Source: Ruegeria sp. Ofav3-42
GTDB lineage: Bacteria; Pseudomonadota; Alphaproteobacteria; Rhodobacterales; Rhodobacteraceae
Direction: 5' to 3'
Length of the DNA: 64,000 nt
Assembly: GCF_022347725.1 (NCBI RefSeq)
Contig: NZ_JAKRGB010000003.1
Span: forward strand, 372,001-436,000
The position numbers and the translations under genes are program-made. Below are positions 46,333 to 53,491 of this stretch, piece by piece (within the stretch, counting starts at the first letter, position 1; every line of letters begins with the position of its first letter). The notes beneath the pieces are model-generated. The model worked only from the letters and a program-made list of their open reading frames with translations. It ran no database searches and was not told where the DNA came from.

Positions 46333-46641
46333 GGTCATACCTTTCAGAAAACTGCCCGCGGTCCGCCGAAGCGGCATCAAAAGCGCCTAAACTACTGCAA
46401 AGAAACATAATTAATAACAAGCGCCCAGCAGAATTCACTGTAATGCGCGCATCCCTTACCCGGCAATAAAATAGTAGGCCAAAGCGATCATCAGACAGAA
46501 GGATCGAACAAGGAAGCCGTGAAAACAAGCCTCGCATAGACCGTCAAAAGTGTCCTTCAAATTTTTTTTCAAACCGCGCTGGTTTTTTGTCGGAAAGGCC
46601 TTGAACCCGCCGATCAACAATCGTAGACAGCGCCTCACCGT
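46333..46641. other. Intergenic region upstream of tRNA-Gln
   Basis: About 309 bp separate the haloalkane dehalogenase from tRNA-Gln. Apart from the tRNA promoter near its right end the region is AT-rich and shows no gene or strong repeat. Confidence 0.5.
46601..46629 (+). promoter_or_regulatory. Sigma-70-type promoter of tRNA-Gln
   Basis: A -35-like TTGAAC (46601-46606) and a -10-like TAGACA (46624-46629) are separated by 17 bp. They end 12 bp before the first base of the tRNA, the spacing expected for a tRNA gene with a short leader. Confidence 0.55.
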
Positions 46642-46716
46642 TGGGGTGTAGCCAAGTGGTAAGGCAGCGGTTTTTGGTACCGTGTATCGTAGGTTCGAAT
46701 CCTACCACCCCAGCCA
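46642..46716 (+). tRNA. tRNA-Gln (anticodon TTG), CCA encoded
   Basis: The cloverleaf is complete. The acceptor stem is TGGGGTG with CACCCCA, the D arm is GCC/GGC, the anticodon loop TTTTGGT reads TTG at positions 34-36, and the T arm GTAGG TTCGAAT CCTAC is followed by discriminator G and an encoded CCA. Its last bases form one copy of a 20-bp exact direct repeat found again at 48038, so the tRNA is an integration target and remains intact. Confidence 0.96.
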
Positions 46717-46717
46717 T
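46698..46717 (+). repeat. Left attachment-site repeat (attL) in the 3' end of tRNA-Gln
   Basis: These 20 bases cover the 3' half of the T stem, the acceptor strand, discriminator and CCA of tRNA-Gln. They are identical to 48038-48057. Identity ends sharply on both sides, as for a recombinase crossover core. Confidence 0.8.
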
Positions 46718-46751
46718 TATCACGTAACCTATTGATTTTATTGAATAAAAA

Positions 46752-46771
46752 TGTTGCGGGATCCCGCAACA
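46752..46771. repeat. Perfect 20-bp palindrome, candidate arm-type binding site
   Basis: TGTTGCGGGA and its exact inverse meet without a spacer. The same ten-base half (TCCCGCAACA) occurs twice more as direct repeats at 47959-47968 and 47971-47980, next to the other attachment repeat. No T-run follows, so it is not a terminator. A role in recombinase or directionality-factor binding is inferred from position. Confidence 0.55.
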
Positions 46772-46923
46772 CTCCTGAGTTTGAATCAGAGCTACGGATT
46801 CCAACTTGTTCTTTACTGAGTTGGTCGCATTCGGCACCATTTCAAATCGAACCAACCACGCATGTTTCTTCTTTACGTTGTACGCGAAAGCTGGTTCTCT
46901 CGCCGAAAATTCATGGACAAGAA

Positions 46924-47958
46924 ATGCTAATAGAAATCAATTCCGAACAAGACGCTTGGGCAACACTTCATGGCTTGATAAACGGCAATTTAGAAATAGA
47001 CTCTCTCGACGATCTGCGCTTCGGAGATTGGGTTGGAACAAGAGTTTACATTCCCGAAGGAAAGTACGACTCTTCGCTGAGCGCATACATGATGCAAGGG
47101 TGGCAAGATGCGCAAAGAGCAATCTATCGCTCCTACGCGCTGCTCAAAAAGGGTGATGCCAACGCTAGATCACTAACCGACGAGGAAAGAAGCCGACTTG
47201 AACTCGTCGTAAAGGTTTCTAGCGGAAGCTCTGATCAGAAAGCTGATATTCTTGATGTATTGAAGGAGACGGCACTAAGCGCCGTGGGCAAGATGGAACC
47301 AAAACAGATCGCAACGGTTTTGATTGTTCTCATTCTTACTTGGGGCGGCACCAGTGTTACGAGCAATTGGCTAAACAATCAGAAAGAAATCAAGCTGACC
47401 GAACTTCGAGAAACCTCGAGCCAACGGGCGTTTGAAACCATTGATCGGGCGCTTCAAACGATTGGCCCAAACAGCATGACAGATGATCAGCGGCAGGTAT
47501 TGCGTCAAGCAACTGAGGAAGTGCCTGCGCTCGTTGACCTTCAGAATGAAGCTGAGAACGCAAGGCATTCGATTACGCGTCACGCAACCAAAACTGACGC
47601 ACAAGTCAACGGTGTCTCCGTTCCTTCCGAAGCTGGTCAAAGAATAACTAGAGAGACGAGGCAATCTGCGAACGAAGTAAGGAAAGATGGCAACTATCGT
47701 ATTCTAAAAGTCGATACGACAGTACCTGATGGTTTCCGTGTGCTGGTCGAGAATATTGAAACAGGAGAGCGTTTCTCCGCAGACGTACAACAAGTTTTGG
47801 AGTCCCATGAAGATCGCGCGGTCATTCAAGACGCTGAGTGGAGCAAAGTTCCGGTCCGGCTTCAGGTGAACGCTCGCGAAAAGCGTGGTCAGATTATCGA
47901 AGCCATTATTTTGAAGGCTGAAAAATTCGAAGTGTCCAGCTCCCAGCCGTCGAATTGA
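46924..47958 (+). CDS. Unknown membrane-anchored protein carried by the mini-element
   Basis: From the ATG at 46924 (a GGA about six bases upstream) the product is 344 residues. Residues 1-120 look soluble and cytosolic. A single hydrophobic helix lies near 127-147 (IATVLIVLILTWGGTSV), followed by a charged, probably helical stretch (155-250) and a beta-rich C-terminus. I do not recognise a family; it is not an integrase. It is the only gene between the two attachment repeats. A longer in-frame reading from 46732 would start inside the integration junction and is unlikely. Confidence 0.65.
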   Translation: MLIEINSEQDAWATLHGLINGNLEIDSLDDLRFGDWVGTRVYIPEGKYDSSLSAYMMQGWQDAQRAIYRSYALLKKGDANARSLTDEERSRLELVVKVSSGSSDQKADILDVLKETALSAVGKMEPKQIATVLIVLILTWGGTSVTSNWLNNQKEIKLTELRETSSQRAFETIDRALQTIGPNSMTDDQRQVLRQATEEVPALVDLQNEAENARHSITRHATKTDAQVNGVSVPSEAGQRITRETRQSANEVRKDGNYRILKVDTTVPDGFRVLVENIETGERFSADVQQVLESHEDRAVIQDAEWSKVPVRLQVNAREKRGQIIEAIILKAEKFEVSSSQPSN

Positions 47959-47980
47959 TCCCGCAACAATTCCCGCAACA
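47959..47980 (+). repeat. Tandem TCCCGCAACA repeats near the right attachment site
   Basis: Two direct copies of the ten-base motif (47959-47968 and 47971-47980) are separated by 2 bp, placing them one helical turn apart. The first overlaps the stop codon region of the cargo gene. The same motif forms the palindrome near the left end of the element. Confidence 0.55.
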
Positions 47981-48037
47981 TTTTGGCACACACCTCGGCA
48001 TAAGTACCTGAAATAAAATGTATAATTTAAACTTACC

Positions 48038-48057
48038 AATCCTACCACCCCAGCCAT
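48038..48057 (+). repeat. Right attachment-site repeat, copy of the tRNA-Gln 3' end
   Basis: This sequence is identical over 20 bases to the 3' end of tRNA-Gln at 46698-46717. No tRNA body precedes it, so it is a duplicated attachment core and not a gene. About 180 bp without genes separate it from the serine recombinase stop codon. Confidence 0.8.
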
Positions 48058-48239
48058 GATTTTCCCTAAAATCGCGCGCTGAATATTTGGTCGCCGAATA
48101 TGGCGCGTTTTCAGCGGCTTAGCTTCTGGCGTTTTCAGCTGAGACTCGAGCGTTTGCGCAACAATGGTCGAATTCCGGCCGCAGTCTCAGTCCGCGATTC
48201 CTGCGGTACGAGTTTAGTATCTTTGGAAGTGTCAGGCAG

Positions 48240-49868
48240 TCAGAGCACGGCGAACTGATTTCGCTGTTCTGACCAGATTGCCGGGAAGCCCGACTTGATC
48301 AGGTAATCCGTGGTCAGGCCGTCAGGTTGTTCGCCTGCAGCGATGGCATCCAAAACAGCAGGCGCCAGCATTGCGAGATCGACAACATCCTGCACCCGGC
48401 GTTTGGACGTACCTTCTTCTTCCGCAATTTCTGAGAACGTTCTGCCATCAATAATCATCGCCAACCAGCGGCGCGCTTTGATGATGTTACGCACTAATGT
48501 TTGATCGATCTCAGGCGGTGCATCGCCAAGATGCAGTTTCAGCTCCACACCTCTGCGGCGCATCCGGAATGGCGCTTCGATCGTTAGTTTCGCGGCATCG
48601 ACCTGATCCGCCCTGCACTCGATCATTCGAGCCAGTGCCCGGAGATCCAGTTGCACCCTCAGTGACCCCTGTCGCAGATCTGCCCGCGCAATCAGGCCGA
48701 GGCATTTCCTGACGGACTGGCAATCTCTGAGAAGCTCCGTTGCTGAAGCAATCTCGGCCGCTGACATATCCCGCGCCATTGATGTCACGGCGTTCGGTCG
48801 CTTCAGATGTTGCCTGATCATTTCGGCCAGGAGGCTCTCGAGCTGTTCTGCCGGCAGCCGCCACGCATCCGGATGCTTCTGGCTGCGATCCGTCACCAGC
48901 CGGCCGGAGATGTAGTAACGCAAGCGCTTGCCATTTTTGCGACTATGGCTGGGCGTCAGCCGATCTCCGGTCTCATCAAAGATCTTTCCGGCGAGCAGTG
49001 ATCGCTTCGCTTTCTGCTTTACTCCACGCTCCCTTGCCGCTCCATCCGTCAACAGCTGCTGCACCCGCTCCCACACTGCCGGGTCAATGATTGCAGGGTG
49101 CTGCCCCTCATAAACCTGACCCTTGTGTCGGATGCGGCCAGCATAGATAGGATTGCTGAGCAAATGATGGATGTGTCCGCGGTCAAAAAACTTACCGCCT
49201 GCCACGCGTCCGCCCGGGCGCTCCCGACGGCGCGAACGGAGACCCAGTGCCTCAGCCTGCTCTTTCACATCAAGAATGCTCCGATGCTCCAGATAAAGAT
49301 CGTAGAGCGCCCTGATGATCTCAGCTTCTTTTTCATCGATTTTCAACGTTCGGCCATCCGCCTGATACCCGAGTGGAACATTCCCGCCCATCCACAGACC
49401 CTTGCGTTTCGAGGCTGCGATCTTGTCCCGGATGCGTTCAGCGGTGACTTCCCGTTCGAACTGGGCGAAGCTGAGCAAAACGTTGAGTGTCAGGCGGCCC
49501 ATGCTGGTAGACGTATTGAAAGACTGGGTAACGGACACGAACGATGCATCCGCCGCGTCGAGACGGTCGACCAGCTTTGCGAAGTCCGCCAGGGAGCGCG
49601 TCAGCCGATCAATCTTGTAAACAACAATCTGATCAACACGATTATCATCTACAGCCTGCATCAGCCGCTGCAGCGCCGGGCGGTGAAGATGACCGCCCGA
49701 GATACCGCCATCGTCATAGTAATCCGGTAGAAGTTCCCACCCCTCGTGCTTCTGGCTAGCAACATAAGCTTCGCAGGCTTCCCGCTGGGCATCGAGTGAG
49801 TTGAAGTCCTGCTCCAGCCCCTCCTCCGAGCTTTTCCTCGTGTAGATGGCGCAGCGGATACGTCGCAT
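48240..49868 (-). CDS. Large serine recombinase
   Basis: The 542-residue protein starts at the ATG at 49868 (MRRIRCAIYTRKSSEE). The resolvase catalytic domain (1-150) has the nucleophile Ser13 in YTRKS, then LDAQREACEAYV, YKIDRLTRSLADFAKL and QFEREVTAERIRDKI. A Recombinase domain (about 160-270, GYQADGRTLKID and LLSNPIYAGRIRHKG) and a long C-terminal DNA-binding region follow, with a helix-turn-helix-like IAEEEGTSKRRVQDVVDLA near the end. Such enzymes integrate and excise islands. It overlaps the DUF2924 gene by ATGA. Confidence 0.9.
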   Translation of the reverse strand: MRRIRCAIYTRKSSEEGLEQDFNSLDAQREACEAYVASQKHEGWELLPDYYDDGGISGGHLHRPALQRLMQAVDDNRVDQIVVYKIDRLTRSLADFAKLVDRLDAADASFVSVTQSFNTSTSMGRLTLNVLLSFAQFEREVTAERIRDKIAASKRKGLWMGGNVPLGYQADGRTLKIDEKEAEIIRALYDLYLEHRSILDVKEQAEALGLRSRRRERPGGRVAGGKFFDRGHIHHLLSNPIYAGRIRHKGQVYEGQHPAIIDPAVWERVQQLLTDGAARERGVKQKAKRSLLAGKIFDETGDRLTPSHSRKNGKRLRYYISGRLVTDRSQKHPDAWRLPAEQLESLLAEMIRQHLKRPNAVTSMARDMSAAEIASATELLRDCQSVRKCLGLIARADLRQGSLRVQLDLRALARMIECRADQVDAAKLTIEAPFRMRRRGVELKLHLGDAPPEIDQTLVRNIIKARRWLAMIIDGRTFSEIAEEEGTSKRRVQDVVDLAMLAPAVLDAIAAGEQPDGLTTDYLIKSGFPAIWSEQRNQFAVL

Positions 49869-50293
49869 CACTGAACCCCAAAGAAGCGCGGGCCTGACCA
49901 GTGCGCTCCGGTAATGTGTTTTGCGATGGCTGACAGGGAGCGCCACGTTTTGCCGTCCATGACGAACCCGCCCTCGACTACTTCAATCTGATAGGTGCGT
50001 CCGTTCCATTCCCGCACCAGATGTGACCCCGGTTTCAGAGCAGGCGGCGGTGTTTTTCCCAACGCGACTTGCTGCAGTCGACGCTCTGTTTTCACAGACA
50101 ACACTTCCAGTTCCCGGTTCTGCAGCTCCCGGATCAGCACCCGCTTCATGAACTGCGGCGACAGGTATTTCGGCGGGGGCCGACCGAAAACTTCCCGCCA
50201 TTGATCAAGACAGCCGGGGCGATCCAGGTATTCAATGTCATGTAATATCTTCTCAAGGTCATGGTCTGCGCGCGTAGAATCCATGGCGTTCAC
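49868..50293 (-). CDS. DUF2924 domain-containing protein
   Basis: The 141-residue protein has WREVFGRPPPKYLSPQFMKRVLIRELQ, then LKPGSHLVREWNGRTYQIEVVEGGFVM and YRSLSA-like WRSLSAIAKHITGAHWSGPRFFG, which define DUF2924. It overlaps both the recombinase (downstream) and the DUF3489 gene (upstream), so the three are coupled. DUF2924 is consistently found beside serine recombinases and may act as an accessory DNA-binding or directionality factor; that role is not established. Confidence 0.85.
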   Translation of the reverse strand: MNAMDSTRADHDLEKILHDIEYLDRPGCLDQWREVFGRPPPKYLSPQFMKRVLIRELQNRELEVLSVKTERRLQQVALGKTPPPALKPGSHLVREWNGRTYQIEVVEGGFVMDGKTWRSLSAIAKHITGAHWSGPRFFGVQ

Positions 50294-50544
50294 GCCTCCT
50301 TCATGATCCGGTAGACCGTGCCTTTGTCAGAAGCTGATCGCTCAACCTTATGTCCCGCCTTGCGCATCATCGAAATTGCTGCGCGCGCAGAATGCGGTTG
50401 CCAGCCAAAGGCTTTCTGAATCTGCGCAATCGTGGCACTGGACTTGCGGGACAGCAGTTTCTGAAGCTGCTGCTGACGCGACAGGTTGTTCCGGGCGGGT
50501 TCGGCGGGCGATGTTTTGGGTTTTGTTTCGGATGCAATTGTCAT
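50290..50544 (-). CDS. DUF3489 domain-containing protein
   Basis: The 84-residue protein starts at the ATG at 50544 with GGAG upstream. It contains a winged-helix-like domain (KLLSRKSSATIAQIQKAFGWQPHSARAAISMMRKAGH) typical of DUF3489, ending in a beta hairpin. It probably binds DNA. It is first in a three-gene cluster with DUF2924 and the serine recombinase. A longer in-frame reading from 50649 adds 35 residues without resemblance. Confidence 0.83.
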   Translation of the reverse strand: MTIASETKPKTSPAEPARNNLSRQQQLQKLLSRKSSATIAQIQKAFGWQPHSARAAISMMRKAGHKVERSASDKGTVYRIMKEA

Positions 50545-50921
50545 TTTTGTCTCCACTTTGCGGACACAGGCTGATCCTACGCCCTGTACTGAGTGGAGCC
50601 CGGCTATTCCGGGCGATTCTTGACCGGTGTCAGTACCGCTTCCGAACAACCCAATGTCCAGTAGTATAGGGTAAAACGGGCGTATATCGTTCTCTAATCT
50701 GTCAATTCTGTTCTTCCAGTTCTGTCGATGTCGGAGGTTGCCTTGGTTCTCTTCGAGCTCACGGGCTCATGATGGGGTTGGCTCGAGGTAGGTCGGCAAG
50801 GTTGAAACCGCAATCTGGCCGCAGCCGCTGCTACAGAATACACGCCGTGTCCTACGCCCTCCCTCGGGCATCGTTCCCGCTGGGAACTGGTGTTGGAATC
50901 CTTGGTTTTATCTTTGCAATC
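50545..50921. other. Gene-free stretch between the recombinase cluster and the IS110 remnant
   Basis: This stretch of about 377 bp presumably carries the promoter of the recombinase cluster on its left side. I see no gene, no terminal inverted repeats and no tRNA. Composition shifts from GC-rich on the left to more mixed on the right. Confidence 0.4.
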
Positions 50922-51230
50922 TCAGGCCACCCTGAAGTCGGTTTGGTCTCGCATGATGGCATGAAGAATGATCGCCAGGCGCCTAGCCAAAGCAACGCGC
51001 GCCTTTCGCATCGTGGACCTGGCGGCGATTGCCAGCGCCCATGTTTTCAGCTTCAACGGCGCAGCGTATCTAGTCAGCATGACGTTTGCAGCCTCGTAAA
51101 GCAGCGTTCGGACTTTGACATCCCCTCGTTTCGAGATGCTCCCGGTATAGTCAACCTCTCCAGATTGGTGTCGTTGTGGGACCAACCCCAAGTAGGCACC
51201 CACATCGCGTGATTTGCGGCGATCAGTTGA
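50922..51230 (-). pseudogene. IS110-family transposase, C-terminal fragment
   Basis: About 100 residues of an IS110/IS116/IS902 transposase C-terminal domain remain (SRDVGAYLGLVPQRHQSGEV, then KRGDVKVRTLLYEAANVML and STMRKARVALARRLAII). The normal protein is about 300-400 residues, and the N-terminal DEDD catalytic domain is missing. Resemblance stops near 51230, after which the sequence is unrelated. It is a dead insertion-sequence scar at the border of the defence operon. Confidence 0.85.
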
Positions 51231-51871
51231 AATCACCGAAGAAAGCGGACATTCCAATCTAAGCTATGCGGATGACAGGCGATGCAATCGCTTGGGTGCA
51301 AGAAAACGTTGGTCAACCCGTTTGGTCTGCTCTTGTAAACCACCCAGAGCCTTTTGCAGAGTAGTTTGCGACCGTAAGGGGATGGAGAACGGTTGGTTAT
51401 GAAACAGTACAAGCCAAAGGAGAGTGTCGCTACGCTTCGGTAAGAGTGAGCGTTTGTCGAGTTATCGACCGATGTGGGGCAGTTGTATGAGCGCGTACAT
51501 CATGCGTCATTTGAAGTCGTGGTTCGTCAAAATTCCTCGTCGAAGAAAATCTCAGAGACCGACCAGCTATCCTTGTCTGGATTGACGGAAAATTCCGGTA
51601 ACCACCTGTGGAGTTCGGTGCTTGGATCGCTTCAAATATTGTTGCCAACCTGAGACATCTTTGCGAGAAAACTCACTCACAATTAGGCATCAAATTGATA
51701 TTTAAAAGTAAGCGAGAACTGTGTTGTTCAAGTACGCAAACAACGCTACTTACTTGTTAATACTATAAGCAGGAATTTAACGCCCTTCACCACAGAACAA
51801 ACACCCGATGTTTACTTATCGAAATGCAAGGGTTGGGCGGGTAAGCGAGCATAAAAGGTGGAACGTAAGTA
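51231..51871. other. Gene-free region with repeats upstream of the DISARM-like operon
   Basis: About 640 bp have no gene. At 51399 a 14-codon reading, MKQYKPKESVATLR, recalls the start of IS3-type OrfA and may be decayed. Closer to the operon, AAGTAAG (51706-51712) with CTTACTT (51749-51755) and GTTGTT (51723-51728) with AACAAC (51739-51744) form a nested inverted repeat. GTAAGCGAG occurs at 51708 and again at 51841, just before the methyltransferase gene. The repeats may bind a regulator of the operon. Confidence 0.45.
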
Positions 51872-53491
51872 GTGGAGATGTCTGAAACTCTTTTCTTGGA
51901 AAATGCGCTCAAGCAGGGTCACACCTACGTCCGCTCCAAGTCTCTTGAACAGGACAGCTATGAACGAAATGATGCCTGGTCAGAGTACTGTCAATCACTT
52001 CTGCTTCCAGAAAGTACACTGGATTCTGGTCTAAAATCGTACACGGAACAGCTGACAACTATAGAGCGAATCTACTCGGCATCTCTTGTCTATGCGCGGG
52101 CGCAATCGAGAGCCCGACGTAAGTCTCTTGCGATGTACTTCACACCACCCCGATTGAGTGAATATGTACTAGATCGAGTCGAGGCGTTTGGTGGTGACTT
52201 TACTAAACATCGATTTATTGACCCTGCCGCCGGCGGCGCTTCTTTCATCGGTCCAATTGCCAGCCGCATGAGCGCCAGAGGTGCGACGCACGAGCAGATA
52301 GCGAAAGCATTGCGAGGAGTGGAAATTGATCCCGCGCTTGCGAATTTTGCGCGGGCGGCTGCGCGCTGTGTAGTTCAGAGACCCGTCAAGCATTTGGTGG
52401 CATGTGGCGATGGCCTAGTCTATGGCCAACCTGAAAGCTTCGATGCTGTTATTGGGAACCCTCCCTACAAAGTACTGTCACCATCCCAGCGAGAAAAAAT
52501 GCCAGACTGGGCAAAAGTAGTTTTAGGGAACTATGCAAACCTCTACTCACTCTTTATTCTAAGAGGAATTCAACTACTAAGATCCAATGGGCTATTAGCG
52601 TTATTGGTTCCAACAAGTTTTATAACTGGCACCTACTTCCGCCCACTCCGAAAGTACATCTCCGAAAACTCGACAATCCTCGCGATCGATAAGATTGAAC
52701 AACGAAGGCAGTTCTTTCGCGATGTTTCCCAGGATATTTGTTTGTTGGTCTGCAGGAAGGCAGTGGAGAAAAGAAAGGGGTATTCAGCTCAAGCCCGATC
52801 AGTGGATCGAAATATTAGCTGGCGCTGTGAAACAGATTTTTGGATAACCCGTTCAAGCGACGAACTCTGGTCTCGGCTTTACGACAACAACAAAAAAACC
52901 AAGTTCGATAGCCTTGAAGCACTAGGTTTCACAGTGCGTTGCGGTCCGATTGTCCATAATCGCGATAAAGGGCTCTCTGATGGGATTAGACGGCGCAGAA
53001 AAGACGCTGTTCCATTAGTATGGGGCCATGTCATTCAACCCTTCTTAGCAGTAGAGCCCGCATCGAGAAGCCGACAACCAGGCAGCGGCGCCATAACTTT
53101 TGTATCGACTCAGCGAATTACACCTCCGGTAACGACGCCATCAATCGTTTTACAACGCACCAATAGCGGTGACCAAGAAAAACGAATTCGGGCTGGGTTA
53201 GTCGACGAAGCTTGGATAGCTAAGTATGGTGGATTCTATGGAGAAAATCACGTTGTCGTCATCTCACCCGACCCCCAAAAAAAACAGCGATGTTCACTGC
53301 GGGTGCTTTTAAGGCTGCTATCGACAAAAGCGGTGGACCGACGTCTGCGCCTACTGTTGTCATCCAATAGCATAAACGTAACGGCCCTGCGGGACCTACA
53401 AATACCAAAACTCTCGAAGGAAAACCTAAGCTCTTTGGAAGGTTACAGTGATGTCGAACTCGAGACCATTCTCGAAGAGGCTTATGGCTGA
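51872..53491 (+). CDS. N6-adenine DNA methyltransferase of a DISARM-like system
   Basis: The 539-residue enzyme has class I SAM-binding motifs in gamma-class order: motif X in MYFTPPRLSEYVLDR (88-102), motif I in FIDPAAGGASF (115-125), acidic motif II in GVEIDP (149-154) and catalytic motif IV NPPY (196-199). A C-terminal target-recognition region follows. This is an Eco57I/TaqI-like adenine methylase. It probably marks host DNA as self for the following nuclease/helicase genes. GTG at 51872 is preferred on ribosome-site spacing; ATG at 51878 is the alternative. The stop codon overlaps the next start (TGATG). Confidence 0.88.
   Translation: MEMSETLFLENALKQGHTYVRSKSLEQDSYERNDAWSEYCQSLLLPESTLDSGLKSYTEQLTTIERIYSASLVYARAQSRARRKSLAMYFTPPRLSEYVLDRVEAFGGDFTKHRFIDPAAGGASFIGPIASRMSARGATHEQIAKALRGVEIDPALANFARAAARCVVQRPVKHLVACGDGLVYGQPESFDAVIGNPPYKVLSPSQREKMPDWAKVVLGNYANLYSLFILRGIQLLRSNGLLALLVPTSFITGTYFRPLRKYISENSTILAIDKIEQRRQFFRDVSQDICLLVCRKAVEKRKGYSAQARSVDRNISWRCETDFWITRSSDELWSRLYDNNKKTKFDSLEALGFTVRCGPIVHNRDKGLSDGIRRRRKDAVPLVWGHVIQPFLAVEPASRSRQPGSGAITFVSTQRITPPVTTPSIVLQRTNSGDQEKRIRAGLVDEAWIAKYGGFYGENHVVVISPDPQKKQRCSLRVLLRLLSTKAVDRRLRLLLSSNSINVTALRDLQIPKLSKENLSSLEGYSDVELETILEEAYG

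Larger units (their letters stand above)
46698..48057. mobile_element. tRNA-Gln-integrated mini-element, about 1.34 kb
   Basis: The element is bounded by the exact 20-bp repeats at 46698 and 48038 and holds one gene (46924-47958). It lacks an integrase, so it is either a non-autonomous passenger mobilised in trans, or the residue of a larger element after deletion or tandem integration. Paired ten-base motifs near both ends (46752-46771, 47959-47980) resemble integrase arm sites. Base composition is lower in GC than the chromosome to the left. Confidence 0.65.

Noticed and set aside
46752..46771. Terminator of tRNA-Gln
   Set aside because: The palindrome has no loop-forming spacer and no following T-run, so I treat it as a binding site repeat.
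46732..46923. N-terminal extension of the mini-element gene
   Set aside because: Open in frame, but it would begin 16 bp after the tRNA and pass through the palindrome. The ATG at 46924 gives a more plausible protein start.
51399..51443. IS3-type OrfA start
   Set aside because: Only 14 codons before a stop, no inverted repeat and no OrfB nearby; too little to call a pseudogene.
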